Assembly: GCA_900545055.1 (NCBI GenBank)
Contig: UQXP01000006.1
Span: forward strand, 1-58,645
DNA from: an uncultured Collinsella sp.
Lineage (GTDB): Bacteria > Actinomycetota > Coriobacteriia > Coriobacteriales > Coriobacteriaceae
Length of the DNA stretch: 58,645 bases
Direction of reading: 5' to 3'
Both the position numbers and the translations under genes were made by a program. The notes beneath the pieces are model-generated. The model was not told the DNA's origin. It was given only the letters and a program-made list of their open reading frames with translations, and did not search any database. Shown one piece after another: positions 34,223 to 42,318 of this stretch; the first letter of the stretch is position 1, and the number at the start of each line of letters is the position of its first letter.

Positions 34223-35155
34223 ATGGCTCGTCGTACGCCTTCTCAACTGAATATGCTGCTCGCCGTCGATAAGCCGGTGGGCTGCACGTCCCACGATGTG
34301 GTTTCGCAATGCCGGCGCGCCCTCCATGAGCGGCGCGTCGGCCATGCAGGCACGCTCGACCCCATGGCATCGGGTGTCATGGTGGTGGGTGTGGGCCAGG
34401 CCACCCGTCTGCTGGGCATGCTCACGCTCGATACCAAAAGCTACGTCGCCGACATCTCGTTTGGCGCCGAGACCAATACCGATGATGCGGAGGGCGAGGC
34501 GGTCCGCACGGTGGCTGTTGCCAACGAGCTCCGCGATCCTGCCTATGCCCGTGAGCGCTTGGCCGCCATGCTGGGTCCGCAGATGCAGGTGCCGCCGGCG
34601 TTTTCGGCTATTTCGGTCAATGGCGTTCGCGCCTACAAGTCTGCTCGCGAGGGCAATGCGGTGGACCTACCTCCGCGCCCCGTCGAGGTCTATGCCGCCG
34701 ACCTGATCGCCGTGGGCGGCGAAGTTGATACGTGTGTGTGGACCGTGGCGTTCTCGGTGAGCAAGGGCACCTATATCCGTGCGCTCGCTCGCGACTTGGG
34801 CCGCGCCTGCGAGAGCGCCGCGCACATTTCCGCGCTGCGCCGCACGGCCTCCGGTGTTGTTTCCATTGGCGCTTGTCATGCGGTCGAGGAACTTTCTCCC
34901 GAGTCTGCGGCTGGCCTTGCCCTGGATCCCATTGCGGCCTTGGGCGCCACGCGTGTTGACTTGCCGGGCAATCTTGCCGACGACCTGCTCTGCGGCCGTC
35001 GCATTCCCGTTGAGCGTGCGCTTGCGCGCTTCGATGTTTCGAAGGCGCCGTTTGCATTGGTGCTCGATGGGGGACTTAAGGCGCTCGCTCGCATTGAGAG
35101 TGGCCGCTTTGTCATGGAGCACGTGTTTCCGCAGGCAATCGGCGGTGTTCGATGA
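34223..35155 (+). CDS. truB: tRNA pseudouridine-55 synthase TruB
   Basis: 310 residues. KPVGCTSHDVV and HAGTLDPMASGVMVVGVGQATRL carry the catalytic Asp; KGTYIRALARDLG is a later family block. It makes pseudouridine 55 in the T loop of tRNAs. It overlaps the next gene by four bases (ATGA). Confidence 0.93.
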   Translation: MARRTPSQLNMLLAVDKPVGCTSHDVVSQCRRALHERRVGHAGTLDPMASGVMVVGVGQATRLLGMLTLDTKSYVADISFGAETNTDDAEGEAVRTVAVANELRDPAYARERLAAMLGPQMQVPPAFSAISVNGVRAYKSAREGNAVDLPPRPVEVYAADLIAVGGEVDTCVWTVAFSVSKGTYIRALARDLGRACESAAHISALRRTASGVVSIGACHAVEELSPESAAGLALDPIAALGATRVDLPGNLADDLLCGRRIPVERALARFDVSKAPFALVLDGGLKALARIESGRFVMEHVFPQAIGGVR

Positions 35156-36159
35156 TGTTGTCCGCTCGCGAGCTCGCGCGTATCTTTTTCGCGGGCGAGT
35201 CGGACGAGGCTCGCATCGTTACTGCCGATGCGTTTGATGAGTGCGAGCACTTGGGTGCCGCATCGATTGCCATCGGCGTGTTCGATGGTGTGCACCGTGG
35301 ACACCAGGAACTCATCGAAGCGCTTGTCCGTGATGCCCGTGCCCATGGCTGCAAGGCGGTCGTGGTCTCTTTCGATCCCGACCCGGACGTTGTGGTGAGC
35401 CCTTCGCCCGCTCAAAAATTGATGACGACGGCCGACCGTCTACATGCCTTGGCTCAGACCGGGGTCGATGCGGTGGTGGCCGTTCCCTTTACGCCTGAGG
35501 TTGCGTTACTCGACCATGTCGGTTTTCTCACACTGTTGTCACGCGTGGTCGACATTCGTTCGATTCGCGTTGGCAGCGATTTTAGGCTGGGTCGTGGCGG
35601 TGCTTCTGGTGTTGCCGAGATGCGCGTCTGGGGTTCCGAGCACGGCGTTGACGTGTATGGTCACGATCTGCTTTGCGAGGGCGGTGAGGCCATTTGCGCC
35701 ACCCGCATCCGTCATGAGCTGGGACAGGGCCATGTGGAGCTGGCTGCTGAGTTGCTCGGCCGCCCGTATATGCTGCGCGGCGGTGTTATTCGCGGCCGTC
35801 ACGAGGGCTCTGGCATGGGCTTTCCCACGGCAAACCTGCAGGTTCCCGACGGAATTCAGGTGCCTGCCGATGGCGTGTATGAGGGCCTGGTGCTCGTCGA
35901 TGACACCGTATGGCCTGCTGCCGTTAACGTCGGCCTGCCGCCGACGTATGCCGACGATGCCGCTTCATCGCATCTCGAGGCTAACTTAATTGGTTATACG
36001 GGCGACCTGTACGGCGCTTCCGTTTCGCTGGCGTTTACGCGCTGGCTGCGTCCCTCGCGTGTGTTCGATTCGCTGGATGAGTTGATTGCGACCGTCGAAG
36101 GTAATATCGAGGACATTCGTCACAACTTGGGTGAGCAGGGGGTGGGCATCCGTGATTAG
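35152..36159 (+). CDS. ribF: Bifunctional riboflavin kinase/FAD synthetase
   Basis: 335 residues. The N-terminal nucleotidyltransferase domain has GVFDGVHRGHQELI and GSDFRLGRGG. The C-terminal kinase domain has GRPYMLRGGVIRGRHEGSGMGFPTANL (riboflavin kinase PTAN motif). It converts riboflavin to FMN and then to FAD. The start overlaps truB, and its end overlaps dnaG by eight bases. Confidence 0.93.
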   Translation: MMLSARELARIFFAGESDEARIVTADAFDECEHLGAASIAIGVFDGVHRGHQELIEALVRDARAHGCKAVVVSFDPDPDVVVSPSPAQKLMTTADRLHALAQTGVDAVVAVPFTPEVALLDHVGFLTLLSRVVDIRSIRVGSDFRLGRGGASGVAEMRVWGSEHGVDVYGHDLLCEGGEAICATRIRHELGQGHVELAAELLGRPYMLRGGVIRGRHEGSGMGFPTANLQVPDGIQVPADGVYEGLVLVDDTVWPAAVNVGLPPTYADDAASSHLEANLIGYTGDLYGASVSLAFTRWLRPSRVFDSLDELIATVEGNIEDIRHNLGEQGVGIRD

Positions 36160-38260
36160 CGATGAGGAAAAAGACCAGGTACGCGCTGCGTCCGACCTAG
36201 TTGCCATCGTGCAGGAAACGGTTGAGCTCAAGCCCCGCGGCCATGAGTTTTGGGGTTGCTGCCCCTTTCATGGCGAAAAGACGCCGTCCTTCCACATTAT
36301 CCCCGCCACACAGGTGTGGCATTGCTTTGGCTGCGGCGAGGGTGGCGACGTCTTCACCTATATCATGAAGCGCGAGAACTTGAGCTTTCCCGAGTCAATC
36401 CGATATTTGGCCGATCGCGCGGGTATTGAGCTGCATGACACCGGAGATCGCCGCGAGCGCGGTACCAAGCGTGCCCGCATCTACGATCTGTGTGCCGAGA
36501 CCGCCCAGTTCTACCACACCATGCTTATGCGCGGTAAGGACGGCCGTCCACGCGAGTACTTTGCCAGCCGTGGTATGGGTGGCGACGTCTGCCGCCGCTA
36601 CTGCCTGGGCTTTGCACCGGGCCGCAACGCGCTGGTGTCGCACCTGTCCCAGGCGGGTTTTACCCCGCAGGAGATGATCGACGCCAACGTTGCCGTTAGC
36701 CGCGGGCGCGGGCAGCTTGCCGATCGCTTCTACGACCGCGTGATGTTTCCCATCTTTGACGAGCAGGGTCACAACATTGCCTTTGGCGGGCGCATCATGG
36801 GTGACGGCCAACCCAAGTACCTCAACACCGCCGAGACGAGCGTGTTCCACAAAAAGCGAAACCTCTATGGCTTTAACTGGGCCAAGGAGTTTATCGTCGC
36901 GCAGGATACGGCCATCGTGGTGGAGGGCTATACCGATTGCATCGCCTGCTGGGAGGCGGGGATCAAAAACGTTGTCGCCACGCTGGGCACCGCGCTCACG
37001 GAGCATCACGTCAAGACGCTCACCCGCTTTGCCAAGCGCATCGTGTATATGTTTGACGGAGACGCCGCGGGCCAGAAGGCCGCCCGTCGCGCGATTCAGT
37101 TTATCGAGCAGGATTCGATGGACCTTCGCTGCGTGGTGCTGCCCGACGGCAACGATCCCATGGAGTTCATCACGGCGCACGGCGGAGAGGAGCTGCAGAA
37201 ACGCATTGACGCTGCCGAACCGCTCATGGACTTCGTGTACCGTTCGCTGCAGGAGTCGAGTGACATCACCACGCCGGGCGGTCGTGCCAAGGCACTCGAG
37301 GATGCGCTGACGCTCATCTATCCGCTGCGCGACAGCTATATGATCGATACGTACTTTATCCAGATTGCCGATCTGCTTGGTTTGGATCTGGAGACAGTGC
37401 GTGCGAGTTCGGGTCGCGTGTTTCGCGATGTCGCCAAGCGCGAAGATGCGGAACGACGTCGTGAGCAGAACTATGAGCGCCAGCGGGCGCAAGCCGAGCG
37501 CTCTGGTAGCGCGGGCGGTCGGACGTCTGGTTCGCAGGGGGCATCTCGCGGTGCTTGGGCATCGGGCGCGACGCCGGCAGTAGCGGCGCCGGTCGAGGAA
37601 GAGCCGTACGACTATGTCCCGCTCGATGCTTATGGTGCCGCGCCCGTGGAGGCCGTCGACGATCTGCCGCCAATCGATGTGCCTGATGGTATGGGTGCTG
37701 TGCCTGTGGCTGACGGTTCGGGCGCACCGGCTGCGGCGGCGCCGATGGTTCTTACTGATCTTGAGCGCAAGTCCTTGGCAGGGGAGCGCGAGCTGTTGAC
37801 GATGCTTACGAGCTACCCCGACCTGTTCCGCACGTATGCCGACCGCATCTGCTCTATCGAGTGGGTTGACCCTCGTCACGAGTCCATCGCATGGGCCGTT
37901 CTGGCAACGCCGCCGGGAACCGATCCTGCGGCCTGCATGGATGCAGCGCGCTCGGTGTGTCCCGAGGCGGCAACGCTTGTGAGTGCCGGGCGCATCTCGG
38001 CGACGAGCAAGCACCCCACCGAGACGAACATCGTGTTTATGCTCGATACGCTCGAGCTCTACACCATCAAGCGCCGCATGCGTGCCGCACAGGCCAAGCT
38101 GCGCCAGGACCGTTCGCTCGATGATGAGGCCCGTCGTGCGCTGACCGTGCAGGCCGCGCAGGATTCGCAGCGTCAACGCGAACTGCAAAAGTCGATCGGC
38201 GGCGTGGCGGACCCGTTCCGATTGATTGGTCTGGAGGCCGCAGGCACCGAACAGGCCTAG
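36152..38260 (+). CDS. dnaG: DNA primase DnaG
   Basis: 702 residues from a GTG at 36152 behind GGGGGTGGGCATCC. The CHC2 zinc finger is CPFHGEKTPSF...HCFGCGEGGDV (about 35-65). The catalytic core has GFAPGRNALVSHL and the Toprim block VVEGYTDCIA with FDGDAAG. A long linker rich in Ala, Gly, Ser and Pro (about 435-550) separates the C-terminal helicase-binding region. It makes RNA primers for replication. In the common dnaG-rpoD layout the primary sigma gene comes next, as here. Confidence 0.93.
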   Translation: MISDEEKDQVRAASDLVAIVQETVELKPRGHEFWGCCPFHGEKTPSFHIIPATQVWHCFGCGEGGDVFTYIMKRENLSFPESIRYLADRAGIELHDTGDRRERGTKRARIYDLCAETAQFYHTMLMRGKDGRPREYFASRGMGGDVCRRYCLGFAPGRNALVSHLSQAGFTPQEMIDANVAVSRGRGQLADRFYDRVMFPIFDEQGHNIAFGGRIMGDGQPKYLNTAETSVFHKKRNLYGFNWAKEFIVAQDTAIVVEGYTDCIACWEAGIKNVVATLGTALTEHHVKTLTRFAKRIVYMFDGDAAGQKAARRAIQFIEQDSMDLRCVVLPDGNDPMEFITAHGGEELQKRIDAAEPLMDFVYRSLQESSDITTPGGRAKALEDALTLIYPLRDSYMIDTYFIQIADLLGLDLETVRASSGRVFRDVAKREDAERRREQNYERQRAQAERSGSAGGRTSGSQGASRGAWASGATPAVAAPVEEEPYDYVPLDAYGAAPVEAVDDLPPIDVPDGMGAVPVADGSGAPAAAAPMVLTDLERKSLAGERELLTMLTSYPDLFRTYADRICSIEWVDPRHESIAWAVLATPPGTDPAACMDAARSVCPEAATLVSAGRISATSKHPTETNIVFMLDTLELYTIKRRMRAAQAKLRQDRSLDDEARRALTVQAAQDSQRQRELQKSIGGVADPFRLIGLEAAGTEQA

Positions 38261-38370
38261 ATGTTGTGGTCAACCAGCGTATTCTCGCCTATATCCAGTC
38301 CTCTTTTTGGGTATAGACGTCTATGTGTGTGCTAAAGTATTGAGTCCTGTGGACTATGAAGGGAGAATCT

Positions 38371-39720
38371 GTGCCAAAAAAGACTGAGAGCACGGGTACT
38401 GGGCTGGAATCCTACGTTGCAAAGCTCATGGGCAACGGCTCAAACAGGACTTCGGTAACCGAGGACGAGATTCAGGTCGCCCTGAAGGATATCGATGTTT
38501 CTGACGAGCAGCTCACCGCGGTGTATTCCGCGCTGCGCAACAGCGGCATCCAGATTATCTCCGCGAGCGGTAACGACGACGCCCCCATGGACGTCGACGA
38601 TGACGATAACGATACCGATACCGCCGATTTCGATGACGACGACGAGCACGATTCCGGCTCGCTCGACGATCATGAGCTCAAGATGGCCCGTCAGGCCGAC
38701 GCCGAGATGGGTTCTTCCAAGAGCAAGAAGAAGCGCACCGTGCGCACGTCCCGTTCACGCTCGCGCGTGCGTGGCATCGATGCCTCCACGGTGATGCTGA
38801 CCGGCGATCCGGTTCGTATGTACCTCAAGGAGATCGGCAAGGTCGACCTGCTGACCGCTTCCGAAGAGGTCGATCTGGCTATGAAGATCGAGGCCGGTCT
38901 TGAGGCCACCGAGAAGCTCGAGGCTGCCGATGCCGGTGAGCTCGAGCTCACGCGTGCCGAGATGCGTCGTCTTACGCGCATTGAGAACGTCGGCCTCGAA
39001 GCCAAGCAGGCACTCATCAGCGCAAACCTGCGTCTGGTTGTCTCCATTGCCAAGCGCTATGTCGGCCGCGGCATGCTGTTCCTTGACCTGATCCAGGAGG
39101 GCAACCTCGGTCTGATTCGCGCCGTCGAGAAGTTCGACTACCAGAAGGGCTTCAAGTTCTCCACGTACGCCACGTGGTGGATTCGTCAGGCCATTACGCG
39201 CGCCATTGCCGACCAGGCCCGTACCATCCGTATTCCCGTGCACATGGTCGAGACCATCAACAAGCTCGTCCGTGTGCAGCGCCAGCTCCTTCAGGACCTG
39301 GGCCGCGACCCGACCCCCGAGGAGATCGGTGCCGAGATGGACATGAGCGCCGACCGCGTCCGCGAGATCCAGAAGATCTCGCAGGAGCCCGTGTCGCTTG
39401 AGACCCCCATCGGCGAGGAAGAGGATTCCCAACTGGGCGACTTCATCGAGGACTCCCAGGCCATCGTTCCGCCCGATGCGGCCAGTTTCTCCATGCTGCA
39501 GGAGCAGCTCACCCAGGTGCTCGACTCGCTTGCCGATCGTGAGCGCAAGGTTATCGAGCTGCGCTTTGGCCTTGTCGACGGACATCCCCGTACGCTTGAG
39601 GAAGTAGGCCGCGAGTTTGGTGTCACGCGCGAGCGTATCCGCCAGATCGAGTCCAAGACCTTGGCCAAGCTCCGTCACCCGAGCCGCAGCAGCAAGCTGA
39701 AGGACTACATCGAGTCATAA
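38371..39720 (+). CDS. rpoD: Primary sigma factor (sigma-70/SigA)
   Basis: 449 residues from a GTG at 38371 behind AAGGGAGAATCT; an ATG 15 bases earlier would overlap that site. Region 1.1 is followed by a very acidic run (Asp-rich, about 70-100) and a basic run (SKSKKKRTVRTSRSRSRVRG). Region 1.2 has DPVRMYLKEIGKVDLLT; region 2 has ANLRLVVSIAKRYVGRGMLFLDLIQEGNLGLIRAVEKFD and YATWWIRQAITRAIADQ; region 4 has VTRERIRQIESKTLAKLRHPSRS. It is the housekeeping promoter-recognition factor. Confidence 0.95.
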   Translation: MPKKTESTGTGLESYVAKLMGNGSNRTSVTEDEIQVALKDIDVSDEQLTAVYSALRNSGIQIISASGNDDAPMDVDDDDNDTDTADFDDDDEHDSGSLDDHELKMARQADAEMGSSKSKKKRTVRTSRSRSRVRGIDASTVMLTGDPVRMYLKEIGKVDLLTASEEVDLAMKIEAGLEATEKLEAADAGELELTRAEMRRLTRIENVGLEAKQALISANLRLVVSIAKRYVGRGMLFLDLIQEGNLGLIRAVEKFDYQKGFKFSTYATWWIRQAITRAIADQARTIRIPVHMVETINKLVRVQRQLLQDLGRDPTPEEIGAEMDMSADRVREIQKISQEPVSLETPIGEEEDSQLGDFIEDSQAIVPPDAASFSMLQEQLTQVLDSLADRERKVIELRFGLVDGHPRTLEEVGREFGVTRERIRQIESKTLAKLRHPSRSSKLKDYIES

Positions 39721-39733
39721 CCTCGCAAGCAAG

Positions 39734-39770
39734 AAGCGCCCTCAAGCACATCCGCTTGGGGGCGCTTTCA
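39734..39770 (+). terminator. rpoD terminator
   Basis: AAGCGCCCTCAAGC (39734-39747) and GCTTGGGGGCGCTT (39754-39767) form a 14-bp stem with one G-T pair, followed by a short T stretch. Confidence 0.75.
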
Positions 39771-39774
39771 TGTG

Positions 39775-39798
39775 GTCATTGGGGACGTCCCCAATGAC
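39775..39798. repeat. 24-base perfect palindrome
   Basis: GTCATTGGGGAC at 39775-39786 is followed directly by its reverse complement GTCCCCAATGAC (39787-39798). It lies between the rpoD terminator and the tRNA promoter. With no loop bases it suits a dimeric protein site better than an RNA hairpin. Confidence 0.7.
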
Positions 39799-39826
39799 TA
39801 GGTCGGAAAAATTCTCAAAAAAGTTC

Positions 39827-39854
39827 TTGCCCTAAGCTGATTCGTCCGTATAAT
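39827..39854 (+). promoter_or_regulatory. Promoter of the tRNA-Asn genes
   Basis: TTGCCC (39827-39832) and a perfect TATAAT (39849-39854) are 16 bases apart, about 30 bases before the first tRNA. Confidence 0.75.
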
Positions 39855-39884
39855 AAACTTCGTTGCTTGAGAGCACGCACCTAT

Positions 39885-39959
39885 TCCTCGGTAGCTCAAT
39901 GGTAGAGCACGCGGCTGTTAACCGCGCTGTTGTAGGTTCGAGTCCTACCCGGGGAGCCA
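39885..39959 (+). tRNA. tRNA-Asn (GUU), first copy
   Basis: A 75-base cloverleaf including encoded CCA. The acceptor stem is TCCTCGG/CCGGGGA. The D arm is GCTC-AATGGTA-GAGC. The anticodon stem is GCGGC/ACCGC region around CTGTTAACC with anticodon GTT. The T arm is GTAGG-TTCGAGT-CCTAC. Confidence 0.95.
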
Positions 39960-39993
39960 GAATTTCTCAGCCCATTCCGCTGGGCTTTTAAAT

Positions 39994-40068
39994 TCCTCGG
40001 TAGCTCAATGGTAGAGCACGCGGCTGTTAACCGCGCTGTTGTAGGTTCGAGTCCTACCCGGGGAGCCA
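39994..40068 (+). tRNA. tRNA-Asn (GUU), second copy
   Basis: Identical base for base to the first copy, 34 bases downstream. The spacer contains AGCCCA-TTCCGC-TGGGCT followed by TTTTA, a short terminator-like or processing hairpin. Confidence 0.95.
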
Positions 40069-40075
40069 GGTTGTA

Positions 40076-40104
40076 AAACCCGTCGCTTGTGCGGCGGGTT
40101 TTTT
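40076..40104 (+). terminator. Terminator of the tRNA-Asn pair
   Basis: AAACCCGTCGC and GCGGCGGGTTT form an 11-bp stem with a TTGT loop, followed by TTT. Confidence 0.8.
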
Positions 40105-40262
40105 CATGCCGCGACCACTTGACTCGAACGTTGCCATATCAACATTTCGTGTCGAGGATGTAATCCCGCGACCCACCACCTCAACATGGCGCGGTCGTTG
40201 TAGAATATTGCAATGATTGCTCCCACGACATGGTGCCGCGAGCACCAGATAAGGAGATTCTT

Positions 40263-40619
40263 GTGTCTGAGACCATTAACGGCAGCCTGAGCGTCTCGAA
40301 CGACGTTATTGCCGATATTGCCGGTTATGCCGCGATGACGTGCTATGGCGTTGTCGGTATGGCTGAGCAGCTCCAAGGCGCCGAGAGCGTGCGCCTGCTT
40401 GCCGGTCAGCGCCTCCGCAAGGGCGTGCTTGTCTCCGCCGACGAGAACGGCCTTACGGTCGATCTTCACGTCGTGCTCGAGAACGGCGTCAACATGAAGT
40501 CCGTCTGCCACAATCTTTCGAGCTCCGTTGCCTTCACCCTGCAGGAGATCGCCCAGATCGATCCCGCCAGCCTTAAGATCGGCATCCATATCGACGCGCT
40601 CAAGAGCCGTCTGAACTAG
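40263..40619 (+). CDS. Asp23/Gls24 (YloU-like) family protein
   Basis: 118 residues from GTG at 40263 behind AAGGAGATTCTT. The family pattern is present: GSLSVSNDVIADIAGYAAMTCYGVVGMAEQ, then a beta-rich part ending LEIAQIDPASLKIGIHIDAL-like residues. Asp23 proteins are membrane-peripheral and linked to envelope stress. The gene next to fakA and recG matches yloU-yloV-recG of Bacillus. Confidence 0.85.
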   Translation: MSETINGSLSVSNDVIADIAGYAAMTCYGVVGMAEQLQGAESVRLLAGQRLRKGVLVSADENGLTVDLHVVLENGVNMKSVCHNLSSSVAFTLQEIAQIDPASLKIGIHIDALKSRLN

Positions 40620-40646
40620 CATCCGAAAACGGAGATTCAAATACCC

Positions 40647-42308
40647 ATGATTGCAAAGACCATTCGCACCTGTTTTCCGATCGCTGCGGCTGCCGTTTCC
40701 GACAAGGCCGAGGAGATCAATAAGCTCAACGTCTTCCCCGTGCCCGACGGTGACACCGGCACCAACATGTCGCTCACGCTCGCCTCGGTGACCAAGGAGC
40801 TCTCCGCTCTTCCTGCCGACGCCGACATGGAGGCCATTGCCGGCGCCATCACCCACGGCTCCCTGATGGGCGCCCGCGGCAACTCCGGTGTCATCACCTC
40901 GCAGATCCTGCGCGGTGTGGCCGAGGGTCTCGTTTCTGCCGATGAGCCCATTACGTCCGCCAACATCGCCTATGCGTTCCGCCGAGCCGTCAAGGTCGCC
41001 TTCCAGGCCGTCCGCAAGCCCATTGAGGGCACGATCCTCACGGTGCTGCGCGATGTCTCGACCAAGGCCGACGAGTGCGAGAAGAAGAAGTTCTCGGCCG
41101 AGGACGCGCTCGACGCTATCGTCGTCGAGGCATATCAGTCTGTCGCCCGCACGCCCGACCTGCTGCCCGTTCTGAAGGAGAACGGCGTAGTTGACTCCGG
41201 CGCCTTCGGCTTTGCTATTTTCCTTGAGAACTTTGTTGCCGCCGCGCTTGGCCGCAGCACCGTTGTCGAGGATTTCTCCGCCACGTTTGATTCCGCTGGC
41301 TCTGCCCGCGACGCGGCCCTTGGTCGTGTTGAGATCGAGGCCAACGACGACTGGGAGGGCTCGGAGTTCCGTTACTGCAACGAGTTCCTCTTTAAGGCCG
41401 ACGCTCCCTTTGACGAGGACGAGTGCCTTAAGTTCCTGGGTTCCATGGGCGACTGCGAGCTGCTCGTGGGTGCCTACCCCGACTACAAGATTCACGTGCA
41501 CTCCAACACCCCAAACCTGGTGCTCGAGCACATGCTGCAGCTTGGCCAGATCTATGAGGTCTTTATCCACAACATGGAGATGGAGGCCCACGACCGTACC
41601 GCCAAGATTCATGAGGACCAGGAAAAGGCCGCCGAGCCCGCCAAGGCGCTGGGCTTTGTCGCCGTTGCCGCCGGTTCCGGTGAGGCCGACATCCTCAAGT
41701 CCCTCGGCGTTGACGTGATCGTCTCGGGTGGCCAGACCATGAACCCCTCGACCGCCGACCTGCTGGGCGCCGTCGACCAGGTCAACGCGACCTCGGTTAT
41801 CATCCTGCCCAACAACGGTAACATCCGCATGGCTGCCGAGGCCGCCGCCTCTGCCTGCACCGATAAAAAGGTCGCCGTCGTTCCTACCAAGACCGTTCCC
41901 CAGGCGTTCTCCGCGCTGTTCGCCGTTCTGCCCGATTCCGAGCTCGAGGACGCCGTCGCCGCTATGGTCGACGCCATCAGTGAGGTTCGCGATGGCGAGG
42001 TCACCCGTGCCGTGCGCGATTCCAGCGCCTCCGACGGCTCGCCGATTCACTCCGGTGACGTCATGGGTATCATTGCCGGCTCCATCGATGTGGTCGGCTC
42101 CGACGTGAAGCAGGTCACGCTCGACTGCATCAACCGCATGCAGGAGGAAGAGGAGGGCGACGCGCTGACGATTCTGGCCGGCGAGGAGCTGTCCGATGAG
42201 GCCTTCCAGGAGATCGTCGACGCTATCGAGGAGGCTCAGCCCGATCTGGAGATCGACGCCCATCGTGGCGAGCAGCCGCTCTATCCCGTGATCTTCTCGA
42301 TCGAGTAG
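40647..42308 (+). CDS. fakA: Fatty acid kinase subunit A (DAK2-domain protein, YloV)
   Basis: 553 residues. The DAK2 ATP-binding domain is N-terminal, with LNVFPVPDGDTGTNMSLTL and HGSLMGARGNSGVITSQILRG. A middle domain and a C-terminal DegV/DAK1-like domain follow (SGGQTMNPSTADLL; ILPNNGNIRMAA). With a FakB partner it phosphorylates exogenous fatty acids to acyl-phosphate, feeding PlsX/PlsY phospholipid synthesis. No fakB is in the window; plsX lies downstream. Confidence 0.88.
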   Translation: MIAKTIRTCFPIAAAAVSDKAEEINKLNVFPVPDGDTGTNMSLTLASVTKELSALPADADMEAIAGAITHGSLMGARGNSGVITSQILRGVAEGLVSADEPITSANIAYAFRRAVKVAFQAVRKPIEGTILTVLRDVSTKADECEKKKFSAEDALDAIVVEAYQSVARTPDLLPVLKENGVVDSGAFGFAIFLENFVAAALGRSTVVEDFSATFDSAGSARDAALGRVEIEANDDWEGSEFRYCNEFLFKADAPFDEDECLKFLGSMGDCELLVGAYPDYKIHVHSNTPNLVLEHMLQLGQIYEVFIHNMEMEAHDRTAKIHEDQEKAAEPAKALGFVAVAAGSGEADILKSLGVDVIVSGGQTMNPSTADLLGAVDQVNATSVIILPNNGNIRMAAEAAASACTDKKVAVVPTKTVPQAFSALFAVLPDSELEDAVAAMVDAISEVRDGEVTRAVRDSSASDGSPIHSGDVMGIIAGSIDVVGSDVKQVTLDCINRMQEEEEGDALTILAGEELSDEAFQEIVDAIEEAQPDLEIDAHRGEQPLYPVIFSIE

Positions 42309-42318
42309 GCAACTGCCT

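Noticed and set aside
39885..40068. tRNA tandem as an integration (att) site
   Set aside because: No partial tRNA copy, integrase or island boundary lies nearby; the spacer and flanks look like a normal tandem duplication.
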